Translations under genes and position numbers: made by a program
The notes under the pieces: generated by a model
Database searches by the model: none
Told to the model about the DNA's origin: nothing
What the model saw: only the letters and a program-made list of their open reading frames with translations
Source: Mortierella alpina
Lineage: Eukaryota; Mortierellomycota; Mortierellomycetes; Mortierellales; Mortierellaceae
Direction: 5' to 3'
DNA length: 64,000 nucleotides
Assembly: GCA_029449245.1 (NCBI GenBank)
Contig: JANATF010000004.1
Coordinates: forward strand, 1 to 64,000
Shown here: positions 1 to 10,196 of the stretch, piece by piece
How the letters are laid out: every line of letters begins with the position of its first letter
Position numbering within the stretch: the stretch's first letter is position 1

Positions 1-309
1 CCTAAAAAACCCTAAAAAACCCTAAAAAACCCTAAAAAAACCCTAAAAAACCCTAAAAAACCCTAAAAAACCCTAAAAAACCCTAAAAAACCCTAAAAAA
101 ACCCTAAAAAACCCTAAAAAAACCCTAAAAAACCCTAAAAAAACCCTAAAAAACCCTAAAAAACCCTAAAAAACCCTAAAAAACCCTAAAAAAACCCTAA
201 AAAACCCTAAAAAACCCTAAAAAACCCTAAAAAACCCTAAAAAACCCTAAAAAACCCTAAAAAACCCTAAAAAACCCTAAAAAACCCTAAAAAACCCTAA
301 AAAACCCTA
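1..309. repeat. Telomere, (CCCTAAAAAA)n
   Basis: About 30 uninterrupted head-to-tail copies of the 10-mer CCCTAAAAAA start at base 1. The C-rich strand reads 5' to 3' into the chromosome, as expected at a left end. The G-strand unit is TTTTTTAGGG rather than the common fungal TTAGGG. About five units carry a seventh A (11-mers), the kind of slippage expected from telomerase copying a homopolymeric template. The last unit decays into CCCTAGAATAAACC, marking the join with subtelomeric DNA. Confidence 0.96.
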
Positions 310-517
310 GAATAAACCTTAAAATGGGCTCTCAATTTACAAGAAAGGTCAATTGATACTAACTGCTTGTTTGAAAGATGAATGTCAAATGAAATTTGCT
401 ATAAATTGAAATTGTACATGAAATGAGTTTTACTTATTCGATTGATATAAAATTGACAAATCACATATTCAGTTAAATTTACGGAAAGCAGTTCTTACAA
501 TCACTGTGAAAATTTGG

Positions 518-607
518 AAGTGTGAAATATTTATGAAGTGTGAAATTTTTAGCAAGTGTGAAATTTTTAGCAAGTGTGAAATTTTTAGCAAGTGTGAACA
601 TCTCAGC
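518..607. repeat. 18-bp tandem repeat, subtelomeric
   Basis: Five copies of an 18-bp unit (consensus AAGTGTGAAATTTTTAGC) start at 518, 536, 554, 572 and 590. The first and last copies are diverged and the middle three are identical. The unit length is a multiple of three, so a short Lys-Cys-Glu-Ile-Phe repeat ORF runs through it; this looks like a by-product and not a gene. Confidence 0.9.
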
Positions 608-960
608 AAACGAGTATTTTGGCTTCCAGGGTGTTGGGTAACTGACAAACACCTTCAATTGCTCTCAAATATGAGATCGGGGAAGTGAGAAATTCTTGTC
701 AAGTGTGAAAATCTCAGCAACCGAGTATTTTTGGCTTCAAGGGTTTTCGGGAACTGACACACACCCTCAATTGCTCTCTAATATGAAATCGAGGAAGTGT
801 GAAATTTTGAACGGTGTGAAATTCTCATCAACCGTGTATTTTGGGCTTTGAAGGGTGAAAGGGAACTGTTACAGACCTTCAATTGCTCTGAAATATGAAA
901 TCGAGGAAGTGTGATATTTGAATGAGGTGTGAAATTCTAAAGAGAAGTAAGATTCAGGGT
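601..960. repeat. 111-bp tandem repeat, three copies plus a partial fourth
   Basis: Copies start at 601, 712 and 823, exactly 111 bp apart, and a fourth begins near 934 before losing similarity. Each copy holds TCTCAGCAA or a variant, then a TATTTTGG-containing block, then CTTCAATTGCTCT and GAAATCGAGGAAGTGTGA. The unit ends with the AAGTGTGAAA motif of the 18-bp repeat just upstream, so the two arrays look related. Confidence 0.9.
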
Positions 961-1420
961 TCCCAGTATTGGGGCAAGCACTTCCAGTACTTCAATTGAA
1001 TAAAAATACGAGAATACGGATATGGTGTTCCTGACGGTGTGGGAGAAGAATGGGAATTGTTCTAGTAGATTGCGCGTACCGTGTGGATGCTTACCTTAAT
1101 CTTGCGTTCATTAGCAGAAGGTTGTCAATTACAGAGGGTGTTCAATTACTAAGGCTTGGATATTAGAGAGGGAATCAATTGCAGAGGCTTTCGAATTACA
1201 GAGGTTTTCGAATAAGAGAAGTTTTCATTTTAAGGGGATCTTGCACTTAGGGAGAGCTTGCACTTAGAGAGTGTCCTTGCACTTACGGAGCGACCTTGCA
1301 CTTACAGAGAGTTTGAGGAAAAGATGCTTTTTGCTCTTTGAGGTTGCTTCTGCTGTTCAAGAGCTGTTTGGCTCGTTTAAGAGGAGGAGTTTTTCTGGAG
1401 GAAGCATACGTAGTGAATAC
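961..1420. other. Subtelomeric non-coding stretch with short degenerate repeats
   Basis: No credible reading frame. Between about 1,119 and 1,320 two short phrases recur: TCAATTACAGAGG-like words at 1,125-1,205 and TTGCACTTAGGGAGAG-like words at 1,250-1,312 (four copies about 20-25 bp apart). They look like decayed tandem repeats. Nothing else was recognised. Confidence 0.6.
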
Positions 1421-2535
1421 GGCTACGGCAGTATATATTGAAAATGCTGTGGGAAGCTTACAATCGCTTTAGAAGGGTGCAGGGAGTAAACTAGTTCATG
1501 AAGGTGGACGAACTGCTGGACAGTGCAAGGTGTAAGTTGTTGTCGGAGGACTATGACCGAAGAGCTGTCGCAGGCGAGCACATGCCTTACAGAGGGACGC
1601 AGAGGAGAGAGGAAGCTGCGGTGGGGAAAGCTAGCGATGTAAAAGGTGAGGACGTGGAAGGTGAGGAAGTGAAAGGTGGGAAGAGGTGAAGAGAAGGGAG
1701 AAAGAGGGAGAACAAAGGTATGTCTCAGAATGCAGACCGTAATAAACCCCTTAATCCATAGTCGCATATGCTTGCATTTTAGGCTTGGCTTACTTTATGC
1801 TCTTTGTCTTCCCTCTTGCCTACTCCTTTCCTACCACCCGCCCTTACTCGTCTTTGATACAGCCAAGGTAAGCTTCATGATCCCCCCCACAAGAGGAGGT
1901 AGCACAGCTTGCAGTATAGGATCTGAGAGGTCTTTGGTTTCCTGGAGTCTGTGTATTTTGAAGTGGACAAGCAGATTGACAGAGCTTTTCTTTTGACTCC
2001 TGTTGCGTGATTCTCCTAGTCTTACCAGCAGCATGGAGCATGAAGATGGCATCGCAGTAGCCTTGTTTGCTCGCTTGCAAATTGGTGGCAAGCGCTGGAC
2101 GTGGTAAAAACCAGGATTGAAGCGATGATTGAGGAATCAAATTTGAAATGAGCTTGACTCATTCACCTACTGCATTGACATTCCTTGTGCTCACGATGAT
2201 GCATTTCTGCTCCTATGTGTAGCGACAGCATGCAAGGGCGTGTCTGTACTTTGCGAGACAGCGTCGTCAGCGGAGTGGCTCGAGAAATGTGATGTTAAGC
2301 TCTGCACAAGCTTTTCTTTTCTTTCCTCCTCTCATCGCAGCTCGTTCACCTCTTTTCAGCAGCACGCAAGGTAAGCTCCATCTCTTTCGATACCCCTCTC
2401 AAGCACCTCTTTCATCAAAAGCCATGCCACTGCAGTTCCACAAACTCTGTTTTCTTGAAATGAGGAATGAGCCAGCTCAATTGACAAGCTTTCTTTTTTT
2501 TAGCTTTCTCTCATTACCTCAGCGTCGCTAGCAAA

Positions 2536-2740
2536 ATGGAAGTCAAGGCAGCGGGCAACCTCTCGCTATAACAAATCGAGGGCAAGGCAGCGGATCCACT
2601 TCCCCGCTGGCTAAACATGGAAGGCAAGCTAGGCAGCGGGCACCCTCTCGCTATACCAAACCGAGGGCAAGGCAGCGGGTCCACTTCCCCGCTGGCTAAA
2701 CATGGAAGGCAAGGTAGCGGGATTATCACTTCTTCGCTCT
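2536..2740. repeat. 85-bp tandem repeat
   Basis: Two full copies (2,536-2,620 and 2,621-2,705) and a partial third. Each carries GGCAGCGGGCA, CCTCTCGCTATA, CGAGGGCAAGGCAGCGG and CACTTCCCCGCTGGCTAAA in the same order. It is followed (2,755-2,840) by three or four smaller repeats around CAGTGGAGTCAACCACT, a word containing the inverted core AGTGG/CCACT. No coding function is suggested. Confidence 0.85.
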
Positions 2741-3330
2741 ACAAAGGCAAAGTGAAAGTGGAGTCAACCACTATAAAAAACAGTGGAGTAAACCACAGTC
2801 AGTGGAGACTATTAAAAATCAGTGGAGTCAACCACTTCAAAAAACACACTCTCTTTCTTACAGCAGCATATGAAGACGGTTGCGCAGCACAGAAGGTACG
2901 AAGTGAGAAAGTCTGGAATGCGGCTTTCTATGAGGACGTCATTGTTGAAATGAGGATTGGCTCTGTGAGTTGTCTTCTAACCCTCAGACGTTTGCTCTAT
3001 GCCTATTATCTCCCTCTCAGTACGTCAAGGATATCGGTCGCTCGGCCAGCGAGGACAAGTTGAAAGCGAAAGCCACGTATTGCGATGGTAAGTATAAGTA
3101 TAACCAATCGACTATGGATTTAAACTATTGAATGAGGATGATCCTTCTCTAAGTTGTGTTTATTGAACAAGTATCTAACAACCTTCGATACGGTACTATC
3201 ACCCTATAGCCTTTGTCATACCTGTACAGACGCAGTTTCTCAAGAGGCAGGGCCCTCTAACAATCGCTGTTGCTCCACGATCCTAGGGTAAGTGCTTTCT
3301 GGTCATAGTGTTGGTGTCCAGCCAGTGTCT

Positions 3331-3504
3331 GTACAATTTTCCAGTGCCTACGCGAGGGTCTTGGTCAGTTGCCTAGGCGAGTGCTATTTCCAAGGCTCAG
3401 TCACTGTCAGTATCAGATGCAATAGCCAGCGTAGATGTGAGTGTCGACAGCAACTGGGCCAAAGAGGGTGTCAAAGCGAGCGCAATTGTCAGTGCTGGCG
3501 TGGA
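3331..3504 (+). repeat. Dispersed repeat, copy A (inverted copy at 54.4-54.6 kb)
   Basis: About 173 bp match the reverse complement of 54,403-54,576 with only about 15-20 differences, ending abruptly on both sides. In both copies the segment contains an intron 3' part ending CTAG, followed by an open exon beginning GCG AGT GCT ATT TCC and ending at a stop a few codons after the homology fades. The exon reads ASAISKAQSLSVSDAIASVD in copy A. An overlapping Cys-rich frame is open in both copies too, so the true frame is not certain. Confidence 0.8.
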
Positions 3505-3999
3505 CGCCGGATAGAGAGCCATAAACCATGTTCTCCTGAGCCTGTAGTAGTCAAAGACTAACACTTTTTTCATCGCATTCTATCCCCCGAGTATGTGTAG
3601 CGCTTCTCCAGTGCGTCGAGTCGGAAGGTGGACTGGCTGTGGTCACGACCTCGTTCCAGCATGCTGCAGTACCTGCCTCATTACCGGAACGGGTTGTTGA
3701 TTGCGGCTGGCTACTTTCTAGACTCGTCGCACTGGTTCAGCTGGAACGGTCGAATTCCCGGATCCTTTTTGTCCACAGGTACGTTTAGCAAATCACTCCA
3801 GGCAGCTCGAGTTCGTGTAAGAGAATATCCATCTCGCCAGGGTTGCATAAGAGGGAAGGGTTAACCAACGGGAACTTTGGAGAAAAAGGTATGGCTGGGC
3901 TGGAGAGTAAAGGGAATAGAGCAGCGTAGGCAGGGGAGTTGTGATCCGGAAGGGATGAGCAAAGGCGTGGTGGATCTGAAGATGGACACACTTTTTTTT

Positions 4000-5721
4000 C
4001 TTCTGTAGTGGTCCGAAGGGAATTCATGAGGTTGAAGCGAGTGAGGGATGTGCTGAGAGATGGGGGAGAATGTGATGAGCACCGTGCCATCGGTGTGTGA
4101 AATGTGAAGGAAGAGATGTGCTGAAAAAAGAGGCAAAGAAGAGAGAGAACAAAATTGATGAGGTTCTTGATCTAGGCCTGTGTTGGTGACAATCGTTGAA
4201 AGGCAAGGGAAACAAAGTTGGGAAAAGATTCAGGGTCTCGCTCCATCAAGGGAGAGTAAAGATGAAGCTAAGTTGTGGGAGAGATGGTGTCAGGTTTCAG
4301 TGGAATCTATGCTGAAGGGACGAAGGTGAATGAAGAGCAAAGGACACGAGACTTTGTGAGGAAGCTACAGACGATCAACAGCGCGGTGATGAGAACGCTG
4401 TGTCAGAGAGACAATGAGCGACAGTGATTACAAAGTTGGGCCACGAGGAAAAGTGTCACGGTAGTGTCAACTCAAGACGCAATCAAGTGCTAACGAAGTA
4501 AGAAGAGCGCTGAGAAAGGATCGTGGAACTCGATTCCACATGCATGAGATGCAAGATGTGCAATAGCGAAGCGGCTGGTATCAGAAAGAGAAATGCAAAT
4601 CGAGTGGGATTGAGGGGCGGTGTAGCTTTGTGTCTGATCATAACTGATTTGAGCAGCGGTGATTACGTTCGGTGAAGACAATGTGGGAATAGCGAGAATG
4701 TGGTGAAGGAAAAATAGGGCGAGGTGGCGTGCACACTCTTGTGGATCGTCGATAGCGAAGAAGAGAAGAGAGGAACTAGAATAGCAAGAGTTGACTCGTT
4801 GAAGGAGTGAGAGGAAGGTGAAGGTGGAACGTGATAGAGATGGTGCAGCGTCGTCATTGATGAAGACAGGCGCTGTAAGGGGAGGGGAATACTCTCGATT
4901 ATATCCGCGATGAGGATTGGTACATGGGGTGCTGGTGAGAGTGACAATGAGAGGCCATGTCGACTCGCGAACTATGGGCGATAGTGTTAGTTAGTGTCGC
5001 TCAAGACTCGGGTGTGCTCAATATGAACCAACAGGAACAGCGCGAAGACCAGGGATATAAGACTCGAAGCGTGCAATGGCAAATACAAAAAAAAAGACGG
5101 GTAGCTCTGAACTCTGTCTGCGTCAGCAAAGAGAACGGTACAGCCGGAAAGAGTGAAGGCGGTGTACACTTGCGTTTCGTCAGACGCGATGAAGTAACGG
5201 CGGTTGAGTACTGTGTAAGTGCCGTGGGAAGAGCGCAAAGCTGGTCACGGATACTGAGAGAGGACACAAAAAACGAGAGAGAAGAGAGTGTGCACGTTGT
5301 TGAGGTGGGTTGTCATTCTAAAAAAAAAAGAGCGATCAGAGAAGAGTGATGACAGTGAGGGTAGTGACAGCCTGCTAAGGACAGTAGTTTGGTAGTGCGA
5401 GTAGATTGAGGTGGACAGGAACAGACAAGAAAAGCAGTGAGAGAAGGATAGATTGGACTCGAATCGTACAATGGCAAACCTCAAAAAGGGACGGGTGTGT
5501 AGGTGGTGTGGGAAGAGAGAAAAGTGAGTGTCTGTTGTTGAGGTGGCCAGAAGTGCATCAAACAAAAAAAGGAGCGAGAGTGATCAGAGAGAAGATCGAT
5601 GATAGTGAGGGTAATGTCAGCAAAGCCGCAAGGTGGACAGGAACAGGCGAAGAGGGAGTGATAGAGGGCTTGAAGCACAAGTGAAAGGTGACTTGTGTAG
5701 TTTGACTGTGCCTTAGTGAAG

Positions 5722-5785
<64 letters not shown>

Positions 5786-6880
5786 GAGAGAGCAACGACA
5801 AGTGGTTGATTGAGTTCTGTGAAGACGATGCGGGAAGAATGAGAAAGAAGTGAAGGATACGGAGAGTGGCAAGAACGAGAGAGGAATGAATGTGTGTTGT
5901 GGAAGTGGACTGCGCTCTGGTGCGTGCCGTCGACGGCAAAGAAGAGCGAAGAAAGCAGATTCGCATGAGCTGGCTCGCTGAGTTGGGAGAGCTGCATGTG
6001 AAAGCGGAGTGTGCAAGTGAGCAAGGGATGGTGGCATTGGTCTGTCTTTGACGAAGACCAGCGGGGTGAGAGAAGTTTGCTGGCGATCAAAACGGTGCTG
6101 AGAGTCAGCGGCTGGCGAGTATGCGAGATTGGCAGCCTCGAGAAGAGAGCGAAGGGGGAGCAATGTAGGGCTTGAGGTACAAGTGAGAGTCCAAAGGGGT
6201 ACGTACAATGGCAAAAAAGAGGCAAAGTAGTGTGCTGCTGACAGAACCCAGTCGCGTGAGAATGGGCCGTGTAGCATGTGTCCGATCACATGAGCGTGTG
6301 GGTGGGTGAGTGAATAAAAGTAATGTTGGACTGATCTGAAGAAGGTGAATGAATCATTGGGATGGCGAAGAAGGTGCTGGTGAGTTTTTGGTTGACGCGG
6401 TCGAGAGCGAGGGTAATGGCGGGGGGAGGGAGGGAGGAGGGAGAGAGAGCGAGAGAATAGTAAAAGTGATACTGACAGCAGGGCACGCCGTCCGTGCAGA
6501 ATAATAGGTCGACACTGGGCGCAGGTTCGTCCGATCTCCATGAGAGGTGATCAGATATAATTGAAGGCGTCAAAGGCGTCTGAAAGCAGCTTGCCGGACC
6601 TATCTTTGACCCAGTGTGGACAGGGCACGCCTTTGAGCTGGCCCCTTTATGAAGAAAACAGGGCAGGGTGAGGGCGTTGGCCATTACGCTGGCGATGCTG
6701 CTTAGAGAGTGCAGCACAAGAAAGGTAAGAGAAAGAAAAAAACGAGGAACAAAGTACGACATGTCTGATACAGTTCAGAATTCAGAGCCGGTGTTCGCGA
6801 CGAAAGGCTACCGAGAGCGAGAGGTCAGTCATATTAACACAACGCGTTTACTTTTTACATTCTTTCCTCGCCGACATCTA
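4000..6880. repeat. Purine-rich subtelomeric block with degenerate 220-250-bp repeats
   Basis: The plus strand is strongly enriched in A and G over nearly 3 kb. Phrases recur in order about 220-250 bp apart: GTTGTTGAGGTGG at 5,296 and 5,534, GTGAGGGTA at 5,355 and 5,605, GGTGGACAGGAACAG at 5,410 and 5,632, and GTGAAGACGATG/GTGAAGACAATG near 4,673 and 5,820. A diverged tandem or dispersed array is likely. The long Ser/Leu/His-rich frames on the minus strand follow from the composition. No gene is supported here. Confidence 0.6.
5724..5793. repeat. (GA)n microsatellite
   Basis: About 70 bases of near-perfect AG dinucleotide repeat with a few AAAG interruptions near the 3' end, inside the purine-rich subtelomeric block. 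Confidence 0.97.
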
Positions 6881-6907
6881 CACTAGATTTTCAACTCGCC
6901 TACAGAA

Positions 6908-7780
6908 CTAGTTGAATGCGAGCTCGTCGGCGTCAGTGCCGTAGAACTTTGTAGCGTCATGGCCACTGTACTGGGTATAGAGCTTGGCGCTGTTGTAGAT
7001 GATGCTGCGGCCGTGGCCAATAATCTCCTTCCCCACCCATGCGCCGAGGATATTGTCAATCTCGTACGGACGGACACTCTCCCAAATGGCCTTGACTTCG
7101 TTCGGCGCGAGTGGCCAGTAGTTCGGGAAGCTGTACATGAACGACACCGACTTGCGCGAGGCTGCAACCATCATGGTGTCGGCAACGAGGATATTCTTGT
7201 TCCAGAGCAACAGACATGACCCATCAAAGTGGCCACCTGGGCACAAAGCCTTGACCTCTCCATCGAGGAGATTGAGAACGGATCCCTCCCAAAAGACGTG
7301 GTTGTCGGCAGGACGTTGGATCCACTTTTTGTCATTGACATGTGTGTAGACAGGAATTCCGCCAAAGGCCTCGCTCCACTCCTTGAGGGACGAATAATAG
7401 TGAGGATGCGAAATGACGATTGCTGCGAGTCCTCCGAGCTCCTTGACTCGACTAACCGTGGCCTCGTCAATGTAGGTAATACAGTCCCAAAGAACATTTC
7501 CTCGGGGTGTTCTAATGATGATGCCGCGCTGGCCGATAGCGAGCTGTGGGGAGGTTGAGATCGAGATCATATTCTCTGGGTCTGCCTCCGTAGGTGTAAA
7601 GACATTGGAGTACTTGCCACTGGACTTGAGAGCATCCAGGGTAGTCCATTCTTGACCACCGACACGGACATACTGGCGGGGTTCATCGCAGATGATGCAG
7701 GTAGCCAACGGTGCTCCAGAGGCGTCAGCGGGCGCATTGGTACCACAGGTAACGCACACAAAGGAAGATGTACGAGTCAT
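6908..7780 (-). CDS. Metallo-beta-lactamase-fold protein, 290 aa
   Basis: Single-exon gene, ATG at 7,780, stop at 6,908. The N-terminus carries two CxxC pairs about 18 residues apart (CVTC, then CIIC), suggesting a small zinc knuckle. An MBL-type core follows: GNVLWDC strand, then the metal motif SHPHYYS near residue 128, GGHFDGS near 187 and the Asp of VADTMM near 205. The motif keeps the first two His of HxHxDH but has Tyr-Ser where Asp-His normally sit. I recall related fungal MBL-fold proteins with the same variant. Substrate unknown; hydrolysis is not guaranteed. It lies downstream of, and codirectional with, the nucleoporin gene. Confidence 0.85.
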   Translation of the reverse strand: MTRTSSFVCVTCGTNAPADASGAPLATCIICDEPRQYVRVGGQEWTTLDALKSSGKYSNVFTPTEADPENMISISTSPQLAIGQRGIIIRTPRGNVLWDCITYIDEATVSRVKELGGLAAIVISHPHYYSSLKEWSEAFGGIPVYTHVNDKKWIQRPADNHVFWEGSVLNLLDGEVKALCPGGHFDGSCLLLWNKNILVADTMMVAASRKSVSFMYSFPNYWPLAPNEVKAIWESVRPYEIDNILGAWVGKEIIGHGRSIIYNSAKLYTQYSGHDATKFYGTDADELAFN

Positions 7781-8239
7781 TATGTTGTGAAACAGATAGG
7801 AATGTGAAAGACAGAAATGAAGGATGAAAGGCAGAGAGTGAAAGAGAGGGCAGGTTGGATGAAGCAGAACAGAGAGAAAAAATGACGCCTATTTATGCGT
7901 TCTACAGCGCAGCGGCGCGATCATGCGAGCACTCTGTTTGATTTTCCTCGGTCCGCCGCGCAAGGAACTTTAAATGGGAGGCGGCGCTGCAACGAGGATC
8001 TTCATGTTACCGGGCGACAGTGAGTTATTGCGCAGCCAGCTTTGACCGGCACTCACACTAGCCATTGAGTACTCTCTCGACTATACGAGTGCAAACGAAA
8101 GGCACCTGTCCTTACTGTCCGCTGCTGAATGGAGTACGCTGAACTGAACTGACCGTGTGAAATGCTCGCTTTTATTACGAGTTGCCCATGATAGCCGACA
8201 GTGGCACCTCTCAGCCACCTTCGCGGTGGAGTCAACATG
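7781..8239. other. Intergenic, promoter of the MBL-fold gene
   Basis: About 460 bp between the stop of the nucleoporin gene and the ATG of the MBL-fold gene, both on the minus strand. A TTTATGCG element near 7,893 is a weak TATA candidate. Nothing else was recognised. Confidence 0.5.
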
Positions 8240-10196
8240 CTACTTCCTATTGAATCCAGAGAAACCACCAGCTGCTGGAGCACCAAACAGGCTTGTGGTC
8301 GGTGCAGTTGATGTGGGTGCAGTGAGCGAAAAGGTGGGTGCGGCGCTTGTTGTGGCACCAAAGCCAGCTGGCTTGTTGAATAGCGAGGATCCAGTCGCTG
8401 CTGTTACAGGTGCTGCGCCAAAGAGACTGGTAGATCCTATTATTGATGCTGGGGCTGCAGCAGTTGGAGCGGCAGTGCCTGAACGGAGGGTTTCTTTAGC
8501 AATCTCTCTGAACGACTTCTGCCCATTGACCGCACGGCCACTGCTTCCAAGTGAATGCATATGGACTGTGTTGTCGGTCTTTCGGTGTTTGCTGCTGGCT
8601 TGAAAGGGATCCGATTCGTCATCGAAGAACTTGCGGCGGAACATGAGATATGCCTTCTCCTTGTCCTTGATTTCATCATGGAGAGCTGCAACTCTTCCTG
8701 CAACCGCCAAGAAGCCTTCGTGTTGGCTTCTCAGCACTTCAGGCAAAGCTATAATATTTCAAATTCAGGTAGCGCACGGAGTTAAGAAAATGTCACATAT
8801 GCTCTCCTATCGTCAGAAGATTGGATCGACCAACGCCGAGGAAGAATAGTTACCATGTGTCACTTGAGGCTGCTTGGCACCAAACGAAGCCAAATGACGC
8901 TCGATTTCCTAATGGGTTAACCAAATGTATAATAGTGTCAGCTACACCATGCTGACTTATAAGGCATGCCGCTTTGCGTCTCGTAGCTCGAGAGTGGTAT
9001 CTGTACCTCGATAGTGCTGCGAAACTGCCGCAACTGGTCCTCGAAAGATTGGCATTTTTCCATAAAGTACCTAATACAAAAAAATAACAACTGCTGGTTA
9101 GTGATTTGTGTCCGTGGGTAATGAGTGACATCTCCAGCAACACACGCCCTTGGTGACCACATACTGGCCTGCAGAGTTATTTCCTGCATAGAGAAAGTTG
9201 GCATGGGAGGTGTTGGCATATGCCTCTATGATCCGTCCCGCAGAATCAGCCTGCTTCAACTCCAGTGCGACCTTGTCCTGTAATGCTTGAATAACCTTCG
9301 TATCGCGATCTAGCGCGTCATTGAGCGTAACCAGTCTCTATAAAGCATATGAAATAACGTCAGCGAGCTGCTTCATCGGAGGTGAGTGAGTCAATGACCC
9401 AGTACAGTGTAAGCTAAAACGGTTCCGCTACCTTTGACAGCTCTGATGTATCCTTTGAAATCTTGTCGAGCGATTCTGATGGTCTCGCCGTAAGGGTCGC
9501 CGACAAATGGATCTGTCCCTGAAGAAAAGTGCTGTAAAGACGAGCAAGCCAAGCCGATTAGTTTCAAGACGGTGGTCAGAAGCATGGTTTTCCATCAGCT
9601 AAAGCACTAAAAACGCCCGCGTCTTACTGAAACTGGTCAAGCGTGTTTTTGGCGTCCGCTGGGAGTTCGGTATACTTGGTGGATCCTGTGATTGTGTCCG
9701 GTGTGAGAGCGCTAGAGAGGATGTAAAGCATTGCCGGGGGGGTTGAGTACTAATGAACTTGAAGGGCTATTAGCGACAGCACCAAGAGATCTAGTACTTA
9801 CACCGTGCTGGCTGGAGCAGAGGCAGAAAGCAAAGGCTTCACGGTCGCATTGCTCAAAGCGCTGGAAGCGGCGGTGGCGTTTTGATTGCTGAAGAGTCCA
9901 GAAGGCGCGCTAGCAAAGAGGCTTGGTGCGGCAGTAGTTGCTGTCGAAGATGACAGGCCGGAGAAAAGGCTGCTCGCTGTAGAAGCGGGCGCTGCCACTG
10001 ATCCTGTGTTGCCAATGCCAGTCGATGCAGTTGATGTGGCGCCAAAGCTTCCGAAGAGGTTGGTTGAAGGAGCCTGCGTGGTAGGGGCGCCAAGACTAAA
10101 TCAAAGAGGTGTCATGTTAGCCTGTCTGAGTGGCGATTCGCTCGATTGCAAGGAGGATTGGCTGGCTTGAGCTACTTGCCCTTGAAATAGCGCCAT
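8240..10196 (-). CDS. Nucleoporin Nup58/Nup49-type, FG-repeat plus coiled coil, 431 aa
   Basis: Eight exons: 10196-10180, 10095-9802, 9711-9628, 9531-9432, 9337-9165, 9070-9007, 8908-8854, 8748-8240; sum 1,296 nt with phase kept at every junction. The N-terminal ~110 residues are FG-type linker (LFG, SFG, ALF), Ser/Thr/Ala-rich with no charge. The middle is a helical domain opening with YTELPADAKNTLDQF and LQGQIHLSA, characteristic of the metazoan Nup58/45 and yeast Nup49 family that builds the Nup62-Nup54-Nup58 channel trimer of the nuclear pore. A second FG tail follows (LFGAAP, FGATT, LFGAPAAGGFSGF). Intron 1 uses a GC donor (GCAAGT, first base at 10,179); the alternative GT donor would break the frame. 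Confidence 0.88.

Larger units (their letters stand above)
1421..3900 (+). other. Exon-like fragments of unrecognised subtelomeric gene(s), probably decayed
   Basis: Several short open segments are bounded by good splice signals on the plus strand: about 2,223-2,290 (reading ATACKGVSVLCETASSAEW), 2,032-2,105, about 2,895-2,965 ending at GTGAGT, 3,021-3,086 (reading YVKDIGRSASEDKLKAKATY, ending at GTAAGT) and 3,377-3,510. I could not join them into one frame-consistent protein, and one likely junction near 3,280-3,290 meets an in-frame stop. They may be remnants of a multi-exon gene. No family was recognised. Similarity to a locus at 54.4-55.1 kb argues that at least the 3' part belongs to a duplicated element. 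Confidence 0.35.

Noticed and set aside
3292-3561. Cys-rich 89-residue frame resembling a secreted cysteine-rich peptide
   Set aside because: It begins at a GTG within an apparent intron, has no signal peptide, and the same DNA in copy B is better read as intron end plus exon in another frame.
5481-6762. Long minus-strand frames rich in Ser, Leu, His and Pro in the purine-rich block
   Set aside because: They overlap in three frames, mirror the AG skew and contain the (GA)n tract as Ser-Leu repeats; no start context, splice pattern or conserved segment.
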